Shown: in pieces, positions 33,383 to 39,176 of the stretch
Position numbering within the stretch: the stretch's first letter is position 1
Layout: every line of letters starts with the position of its first letter
Assembly (NCBI GenBank): GCA_913057725.1
Contig: CAJXOS010000051.1
Span: 1-39,176 of the forward strand
DNA from: an uncultured Lewinella sp.
GTDB taxonomy: Bacteria > Bacteroidota > Bacteroidia > Chitinophagales > Saprospiraceae
DNA length: 39,176 bases
Reading direction: 5' to 3'
Made by a program: the position numbers and the translations under genes
The notes under the pieces: generated by a model
What the model was told of the DNA's origin: nothing
The model's input: only the letters and a program-made list of their open reading frames with translations
Databases searched by the model: none

Positions 33383-35457
33383 TCCAGTTTCCTTACCTCC
33401 CCCGTCAAGCCATTTAATTCAATCCGATCACCTGTTCGTAATTCGATGTGCCTCGGTAGTTGGGTAATTGCAGGAATCTGCGATTCTCGTAAAATGATCG
33501 AAGCGTGTGAAAGCAAGCCTCCGACATAGGAAAGGACACCATCTACTTTGGTAAAAAAGGGAATCCAGCCTGGATCCAGCGCTTCGGCTACCAAGATGGC
33601 ATTCGGAAAGGGTGGCTGATCGAAAGCCGTAAAGTCTGCAGCAGACACACGCCATACCCGCCCTTGGACTACACCCGGATAGATACCAATACCTACCTTA
33701 GCTTGAGGGCTATTGGAAGTGGGTAATGGTAATCGCCGCCCCAGTGTATTGGCAATAAAGCTATCCATATCCCAACCAGATTGTACCGGATACGCTTTGT
33801 CCTGAAGTTGATCAGGAGTGATTTCTCCCTGAAACAGGCGCTGCAAATCATCAATTGGATAGGAAAAGGGCGACAATTCTGCTCCTAGTTTGGTATGGCT
33901 GTTTCGGAGTAGTTCGTACCTGAATTCCGCAAACCAGCGCATGGTCTCGGCGCGAAGGTGTTCTCGGGTATGCATAAGAGAGATAGCTCCACGAAAGAGA
34001 CCAGCCCACCAGATTGTTGTTCGCTTCTTTGCCGGTCGAGCAGGAGATACTTGTAGCTGCCCTGATGGGATCAATAAGCGTTTCCATTCCGTTTGCGCAT
34101 ATTCTGCAAAACGCTTCTGCCCTAAATCGGATTCGTAAAAGCCGCGGTGGCCAAATTGCTCCACAAAGGCTTCTTTGGACAAGGTACCTTGGGTTAATTC
34201 CTGGAAGGCATTCAGGTAATCCGTCGTTGCACTTTTCTGCTTGGCTGCGTCACTAACCTTACTGAGTAAGCCCAGGCGATTGAGCAAACTAACAGGCCCA
34301 GACATTGCACCCGTCAGAATTTGCATATTCGTTACTAACTCTACGTACATGCGGCGAAAGGCGATTGCCCACTCCTGAAAAGCTGCTGCCGGATGCTCTT
34401 CCCATAAGGCTATGCGCTGCTCCTGCTGTCGTTGATATTGATCTTGGGTTTGGTCCAGCCAGTTTGTAATGCGTTTACGAACCGTCCACTGCTGCAGAAG
34501 TACTTTCAAAAACACTCCGATCTTTCGAACAGCCCGGTACGGACGAAGACGCACCTGATAAAAATCATCCGCTCCTACAGAGGTGCAAACCAATTGAGTA
34601 GGCAGCCCCCAGTGCACCATGCTATCAAGTAATGCCGACAGGTTGATCCAAGGCATGCCCGCAGCCATCTTTAAAAAATGACGATTTGGTAAGGTTGGAT
34701 CAAGGTCCTGGTAATACTGAAAAAGATCGGCACCGCTACGACTAATAATATCGGTCATGAGCCGGGAGGGATAGGGCGGAAGTATCTCCTTATGGTTGGC
34801 GGAAGTGAGTACTTCTTCGGCCTCCTGCGGAGTAGTAATGGGGCGGGCCTGTAGAATATAGAGTTGCCCCTTGGCGATAGCGAATTCAATGTCGAGACCA
34901 TTCACGGACCCAAATGATTTTTGTAGGCGTTGTGCCCAAATAGAGAGATCGATCAGGCCTGTTTCGAGCGTTCTCTCTGGTAAGTCTGTTGTCCATACCC
35001 TGAACCAAGGCTGCACCCAACGATCCATCCAATCAAACTTAGGCAGGAGCAATTGTTTCGGGGTTCTTTTACCACTTACCAGATTTTCACCGAGGCCTTC
35101 CACCCATTCTAGGCGCCAAATACCCGTTGTGTAAGCAAAAAGCACACCGCTGTATTCCGGCTCAATCATCTGCTGTACAATCACCTGCTGGCCATCTGCC
35201 TCCGGATACGAATTGAACACGTCAGCGATCGCGCTTTTCAGCCCATCTCGTTCTACCTGTAGTCGTGTTTCGAACTGGCCGGCAAAACTCTGTTCCTCAC
35301 CATCCTCTTGATCAAAAGTTGACCGCACCGCCACCGGAAACTTTAGCCGATCAAAGGCATACTCACCCGCTTGGAAGGCTGCGTAGGACACACTGGTAAA
35401 AGGTGCAGTTGGCGCTTTCAGTTGGCGAATCTTCTGTAATTGGGAGAGCTTACTCAT
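33379..35457 (-). CDS. PEP/pyruvate-binding and PEP-utilising enzyme (rifampin phosphotransferase-like layout)
   Basis: A 692-residue protein. The N-terminal ATP/pyruvate-binding part (~35-210) shows FPVAVRSTFDQEDGEEQSFA, GQFETRLQV, VQQMIEPEYSGVLF, WVEGLGENLVSGKRTP and GLDIEFAIAKGQLYILQARP. The middle (~215-580) is a long helical domain containing EQFGHRGFYESDL. The C-terminal swivelling domain has the phospho-carrier His651 in VGGLLSHASIILRESQIPA. This order (ATP, middle, His) matches phosphoenolpyruvate synthase relatives and rifampin phosphotransferase rather than pyruvate phosphate dikinase, which also has a PEP barrel. The first ~90 residues of a normal ATP-grasp (GGKGANLGEL region) are missing. 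It may phosphorylate a small molecule. It follows the alpha/beta-hydrolase gene by 9 bases. Confidence 0.85.
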   Translation of the reverse strand: MSKLSQLQKIRQLKAPTAPFTSVSYAAFQAGEYAFDRLKFPVAVRSTFDQEDGEEQSFAGQFETRLQVERDGLKSAIADVFNSYPEADGQQVIVQQMIEPEYSGVLFAYTTGIWRLEWVEGLGENLVSGKRTPKQLLLPKFDWMDRWVQPWFRVWTTDLPERTLETGLIDLSIWAQRLQKSFGSVNGLDIEFAIAKGQLYILQARPITTPQEAEEVLTSANHKEILPPYPSRLMTDIISRSGADLFQYYQDLDPTLPNRHFLKMAAGMPWINLSALLDSMVHWGLPTQLVCTSVGADDFYQVRLRPYRAVRKIGVFLKVLLQQWTVRKRITNWLDQTQDQYQRQQEQRIALWEEHPAAAFQEWAIAFRRMYVELVTNMQILTGAMSGPVSLLNRLGLLSKVSDAAKQKSATTDYLNAFQELTQGTLSKEAFVEQFGHRGFYESDLGQKRFAEYAQTEWKRLLIPSGQLQVSPARPAKKRTTIWWAGLFRGAISLMHTREHLRAETMRWFAEFRYELLRNSHTKLGAELSPFSYPIDDLQRLFQGEITPDQLQDKAYPVQSGWDMDSFIANTLGRRLPLPTSNSPQAKVGIGIYPGVVQGRVWRVSAADFTAFDQPPFPNAILVAEALDPGWIPFFTKVDGVLSYVGGLLSHASIILRESQIPAITQLPRHIELRTGDRIELNGLTGEVRKLD

Positions 35458-35466
35458 GGTGTCGTT

Positions 35467-36231
35467 TTAGGATGCGATCATCTTGGTCATCGTCTCATAG
35501 AATTCCTGGGGCTGTTCCAGCATCGGGAAATGATCCCAACCTTCGATGATGGTAAAATCTGCCTGAGGAAAATCGTTTTGCCAATAGGCTAAATATTTAG
35601 AAGCGATAACTCGCTCCTTGTCACCCCAAATGAAATGAAATGCTTCTTGATCAATAGTAGCCTTTACCGCGCGATACCATTCGGGGGTAATGAGATCAAA
35701 AAAGAGCGCAAAAGCCTCACACCGATCATAATCCGCAAAGAATTGACGCCGCAGATTTTCAGGAATGGCGTCGGGGTTAAGAAAGAGCTTACGCTCCCAG
35801 ACCGGTCGCAGTGCTGGAGTTGCGATTAGGGTTTTCATCACCTGCCGTACAAGCATGGGCTTCATAACCTTCGGAAAAAGCCGATGCTCGAGCGAAGCAC
35901 CGATGATACCATGTAATAGTACCTTCTGCGGCTTAAAAGACTCTCCAGCACTATTGGTCCATCCTCTTCTCGCCCATTCCAACAGGACCGAACCTCCAAT
36001 ACCATGCCCGTAATACACCCAAGGGCTATCTCCACCAGCGGCTACAGTTTCGGCCAGAGCATCCAGAAACCAACTCCAAGACTCTCCCGATTTCGGCAGT
36101 GGGCGCCCTTCAAATCCTGGTAATTCGGGGAGATGAATATGATAGGTTGCGCCATGCTGCTCCGCAATTTGACGAAACAACTGGAAACGCGTATTGGCAC
36201 CACCATTGCCATGGACGAGGAGTACATTCAT
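35467..36231 (-). CDS. Alpha/beta-hydrolase homologue lacking the nucleophilic serine
   Basis: A 254-residue alpha/beta-hydrolase fold protein. The first strand and oxyanion loop are NVLLVHGNGGANTRF, and the nucleophile elbow reads YYGHGIGGSVLLEW, where the usual Gly-His-Ser-x-Gly becomes Gly-His-Gly77-Ile-Gly. The acid (Asp204 in FIWGDKERVI) and base (His234 in GWDHFPMLEQP) are retained. The codon for residue 77 is GGT, one base from AGT (Ser). It may be a non-catalytic binding protein, use another nucleophile, or reflect a sequencing error. It lies 9 bases upstream of the PEP-utilising enzyme gene, so the pair probably works together. Confidence 0.88.
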   Translation of the reverse strand: MNVLLVHGNGGANTRFQLFRQIAEQHGATYHIHLPELPGFEGRPLPKSGESWSWFLDALAETVAAGGDSPWVYYGHGIGGSVLLEWARRGWTNSAGESFKPQKVLLHGIIGASLEHRLFPKVMKPMLVRQVMKTLIATPALRPVWERKLFLNPDAIPENLRRQFFADYDRCEAFALFFDLITPEWYRAVKATIDQEAFHFIWGDKERVIASKYLAYWQNDFPQADFTIIEGWDHFPMLEQPQEFYETMTKMIAS

Positions 36232-36413
36232 AAGTGTGTAACAATCGTTGGGCTAATTGTTTTAGTTATAGCATTTCGTAATGGTAAAAAATGAGATCTC
36301 ACAGGCATGTACGTCTCAAAAATCGATCTACATTTCTCAAGGTTATGGGCCCCCTAAACATCTCTTAACGATTTTTAACCCCTATTAAACTTATCCTAAA
36401 CCAGCTTAAATAC

Positions 36414-36444
36414 TTGTTTTCTGCGGCAGCAAAGGGAATATTTG
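36414..36444 (+). promoter_or_regulatory. Promoter of the large TPR protein gene
   Basis: TTG (36414-36416), a 20-base spacer, and AATATTTG (36437-36444), one mismatch from TAnnTTTG. Transcription would begin near 36450, 25 bases before the chosen ATG at 36476. Confidence 0.55.
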
Positions 36445-36475
36445 TACAGAACGAATGGCCCCAAACTACTACCAA

Positions 36476-39151
36476 ATGAAGACGTACCTCCTATTAGCAG
36501 CACTACTTGCCAGTACTTTTTTACCAGCCCAGGAAGCACTCCTGTTCGAAGATACACAGGAGGAAACCTTGGTCTACCGCTACCACCATCTCAGTGGCCC
36601 ATCAGCTGGTGCGCTACAGCAAATTATCCGTTGCTTGGCACCAAACCAGTTGCACGAACCTGCCTTTGATTTATTCTATGCGTACCAGCTACAGATTTTG
36701 GAGAAAGAAGAAGCTCTTAAGATCTGCATCAATTGGGAAGAGATAACTGTTGATCGAGAACTTCGTCCAGCAGGTTTCCCCTTCGCAGATATACTGAAGC
36801 CTTCGGGGGCTACTTTCAACCTACAGCTTTTAGCCGATGGAGAGGTGGTGAAGTCGGAGTGCATTCAGCAGACCTTTGGCAATACGCTACCTGGTCATAG
36901 TTACAATTTTGCCAACTTTGAAGGCGGTGTCTACTATACCCTCCGGGTAACGGATCTACATTTCAATTACGGTAGTACTCAAGTTCAAGCAGTACGGAAT
37001 CGCAAACAAGCTATAGATGAGTACCTGGCGGCAAAAGACAAGCTGGTACAGTTGCATGATTTCATGGAACAGCTTCGTCAGAGCGAGGTGCAGCCTCAGC
37101 ATATCAATGAGTATCAGATACAGTTGAAGAACTACCGCCAGCAAGTGCAGGCTATTCGGCAGGCTAGCTTCTGGAATGTACTGAACCTGCGTGGCCCCAA
37201 TGCCCATGACCCGGAAGATCTAGTGCAGCATCTCCGCGCCTGCCAGAACGATATTCAGAATTTACAGGCTTGGTTAGACGAACTCGCAGCCAACTTGCAC
37301 GTGCTGTACCATGAGCAAGGAATAGAACTGTTTCAAGCAGGTCAGCGCCAAGCAGCACGCGATGCTTTTTGTGCCGCCTTACGAACAAATGACTGCTATG
37401 CACCTAGTCATTACTTCATCGCGTATCTAGACTTCGAAGCAGGACAAGTAGAAGCCTCGGGGCAACGGATCGTGAAAGTCCTGAACCAATACAACCCAGA
37501 TCCAGCCACCAGAACGGACGCTAGGCGACTAGCAAACGGCATTGTGCGCTTCTACCTGGACGCCGGACAAGAAGCCGTAAGCCTCCGCCAATACCCTGAT
37601 GGTGTAGCACTTTATGAAACTGCTTTGAGTTTCAGTGAGAGTATTCGTGGTTTTGACTTCGGTCAGGCCGAAGCTGTGAGCCGGATCAAGGAAGCCTACT
37701 ATATGGATTTCCACGATCAGATTGATCAGGTCATGTACACGAGACAATCAGGACAGTATGCTCTGGCATTGCAGCAATTAGAACAGGCCATGGCTTTTCA
37801 ACAGCGCTTCCGGGTAGAAAGTCACGTTGATACACGCCGATTAATGGCTCAGATCGTAGATGCGCTGTACGAAGAACAACTCGCTGATATTCGCCAGTTG
37901 CGCCGAGATCAATCCTGGGATCAAGCTCTTACGAAGATTAAAGAGAGTGAACAACTCTTGGCGAACTATCCTGGTCTGGTACAACATCCGCTAGCCCTGG
38001 ATAGTGAGAAGCGCCAGGTCTTGAGTGGAAAGTTCCAAACGATGTTGGCAAAAACCGAACAACTGGTAAACGATCGTCGACTAGATCAAGCTTTGCAACA
38101 AGCACAAGCGACAGACCGATTCACACGGGAGTACGACTTGGAAGACAGCATGAAGCGTGAAAGCAAGCGGCAAATCACTCGCATCCAGCAACTCCGTTAC
38201 GAACGTTTTGTACGGGGTGGTGATCGTGCACAAAGTCAAGGACACTTCGCGCAGGCTTTAGAGCAGTACGACCAGGCACAACGATTGAGTACCAACATCA
38301 ACGATATTCGACCGGACCAAGGACTTCCTGCTCGGATAACGCAAGCAGCGGTAGCAAGAGCTACGCAAATGTATGAGCAGACCATGGCCAGTGCTAGCAC
38401 AGATAATACACAAATACATCAGACCATTGATGGTATACGCCAGCTTGCTGGCCGCTACCAGATCAGTAACCAGCCAGAAGTCCAACAGTTATTTGCCCAG
38501 CTGGAAGATCAGCGTTGCGTAAATGCTCGTTCTATCCTATTGCCAAGTGAAGAGTTGAAGCTAGAACAGCAGCAACAAGATCGCGACTACATTGCCGCCA
38601 GAGCGACCACGCAGCGAATTGAAGCGCTACTGAGTGAATATACCAGCTGTGGTCTCAGCAGCTCTAGCTTGCTGATGAGTAAAGCTATTGTGGAAGCTTG
38701 TGCTCACTACCAAGAAAATCTACGAGCCGCCGAAACAGCCGAACAGCAGCAGCAATTTGGCCGAGCTATTGAATACTATCAAGTAGCCAAAGTAGCTTAC
38801 CAAGATGCTAGTGTACAGGCACGTTTGGCGGGTCATCCGGCCTTCCGTTTACAGCAGTACGTGGAGCAGCACCCTAGCTATCATATGCAACTAGCGGGTG
38901 CCCACTACTACTTGGACCAAAGGGAGCATCAGACGGCTTTGGGCCTGCTCAATCTGATTGTAGAAAGAGGTACGCCGCCAAGAGCTACGGAAGGCTTGCA
39001 ACAACGCCTGGGTAGTGCCTTAGCCGTAAGACATTATGCAGATGCCGCGAAGTGGAAGCCCACCTTCTACACTTTTGTCGACAAATCAGAACGAAAAACG
39101 TATAAGACGATGTACCGCTCTTTTCGTAAGCAGTGGAAGCGGATGGTGTGA
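36476..39151 (+). CDS. Large secreted TPR/coiled-coil protein of unknown function
   Basis: An 891-residue protein. The ATG at 36476 gives a good signal peptide (MKTYLLLAALLASTFLPAQ); the ATG at 36455 would place seven polar residues before it. Residues ~20-170 form a beta-rich N-terminal domain (GATFNLQLLADGEVV, GHSYNFANFEGGVYYTL). Residues ~180-280 are coiled coil. Residues ~290-860 are a long run of TPR-like helical hairpins, unusually rich in Gln, Arg, Asp and Ala (HYFIAYLDFEAGQVEASGQR, ALEQYDQAQRLST, FGRAIEYYQVAKVAYQDA). The C-terminus is basic (YRSFRKQWKRMV), not a T9SS sorting domain, so a periplasmic scaffold role seems most likely. Nothing identifies a pathway. Confidence 0.8.
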   Translation: MKTYLLLAALLASTFLPAQEALLFEDTQEETLVYRYHHLSGPSAGALQQIIRCLAPNQLHEPAFDLFYAYQLQILEKEEALKICINWEEITVDRELRPAGFPFADILKPSGATFNLQLLADGEVVKSECIQQTFGNTLPGHSYNFANFEGGVYYTLRVTDLHFNYGSTQVQAVRNRKQAIDEYLAAKDKLVQLHDFMEQLRQSEVQPQHINEYQIQLKNYRQQVQAIRQASFWNVLNLRGPNAHDPEDLVQHLRACQNDIQNLQAWLDELAANLHVLYHEQGIELFQAGQRQAARDAFCAALRTNDCYAPSHYFIAYLDFEAGQVEASGQRIVKVLNQYNPDPATRTDARRLANGIVRFYLDAGQEAVSLRQYPDGVALYETALSFSESIRGFDFGQAEAVSRIKEAYYMDFHDQIDQVMYTRQSGQYALALQQLEQAMAFQQRFRVESHVDTRRLMAQIVDALYEEQLADIRQLRRDQSWDQALTKIKESEQLLANYPGLVQHPLALDSEKRQVLSGKFQTMLAKTEQLVNDRRLDQALQQAQATDRFTREYDLEDSMKRESKRQITRIQQLRYERFVRGGDRAQSQGHFAQALEQYDQAQRLSTNINDIRPDQGLPARITQAAVARATQMYEQTMASASTDNTQIHQTIDGIRQLAGRYQISNQPEVQQLFAQLEDQRCVNARSILLPSEELKLEQQQQDRDYIAARATTQRIEALLSEYTSCGLSSSSLLMSKAIVEACAHYQENLRAAETAEQQQQFGRAIEYYQVAKVAYQDASVQARLAGHPAFRLQQYVEQHPSYHMQLAGAHYYLDQREHQTALGLLNLIVERGTPPRATEGLQQRLGSALAVRHYADAAKWKPTFYTFVDKSERKTYKTMYRSFRKQWKRMV

Positions 39152-39176
39152 GGTTGGTTAGTTGGTTAGTTGGTTA
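39152..39176. repeat. TTGGTTAG short tandem repeat at the window edge
   Basis: The last 25 bases are GGTTGGTTAGTTGGTTAGTTGGTTA when read in pieces: three units of TTGGTTAG starting at about 39154. The same octamer occurs inside the 46-bp repeat near 18.15 and 18.2 kb. The array continues beyond the window. Confidence 0.6.

Overview
The window looks like chromosomal DNA of a marine or environmental Bacteroidota, most likely the Saprospiria (Lewinella-like). The reasons are several secreted proteins ending in type IX secretion (T9SS) sorting domains of type A or type B (gliding motility-associated C-terminal domain), TAnnTTTG-type -7 promoter elements, few Shine-Dalgarno-like leaders, an ECF sigma factor paired with a transmembrane/beta-barrel partner, and a LytS/LytTR two-component pair. 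No rRNA, tRNA, CRISPR array, transposase, integrase or phage gene was seen.

Layout. 1-5.7 kb (minus strand): the 5' tip of a secreted protein, a choice-of-anchor-B T9SS protein, a DUF6159-like membrane protein, and a three-gene run of a subclass B1-type metallo-beta-lactamase, a secreted endonuclease I and a MORN-like secreted protein. 5.7-6.1 kb is non-coding and rich in hairpins. 6.1-8.15 kb (minus): a tight operon of a secreted TonB-C/TPR protein, a DinB-family protein and a GNAT acetyltransferase. 8.3-10.1 kb (minus): a lipoprotein peptide-binding protein. 10.3-13.5 kb: a TIGR01777 epimerase, a small HAD phosphatase, a secreted helical protein and a PaaI-type thioesterase. 13.7-18.1 kb (plus): an ECF sigma factor, its ATGA-overlapping membrane/barrel partner, and a T9SS type B protein with five Ig-like repeats, followed by a 46-bp tandem repeat. 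18.3-20.0 kb (minus): LytTR regulator and LytS-type kinase. 20.4-22.6 kb (plus): a MACPF (perforin-fold) protein without signal peptide. 23.0-23.7 kb (minus): Mn-type superoxide dismutase. 24.1-29.9 kb (plus): two tandemly duplicated ~920-residue T9SS type B proteins. 30-36.2 kb: lysoplasmalogenase-like membrane protein, a T9SS type A protein, a methyltransferase-VanW pair, and convergent to it a PEP-synthase/rifampin-phosphotransferase-like enzyme with an alpha/beta-hydrolase homologue that lacks the nucleophilic serine. 36.5-39.15 kb (plus): a large secreted TPR/coiled-coil protein.

The most interesting candidates are (i) the MACPF protein with a threefold DDW repeat and acidic tail, next to a LytS/LytTR pair with an 11-bp inverted repeat between them; (ii) the methyltransferase/VanW versus PEP-utilising enzyme/pseudo-hydrolase cluster; (iii) the B1 metallo-beta-lactamase homologue; and (iv) the tandem duplication of giant type B secreted proteins, including flanking leader and terminator. 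All functional links are inferred from sequence and context; no database search was possible.
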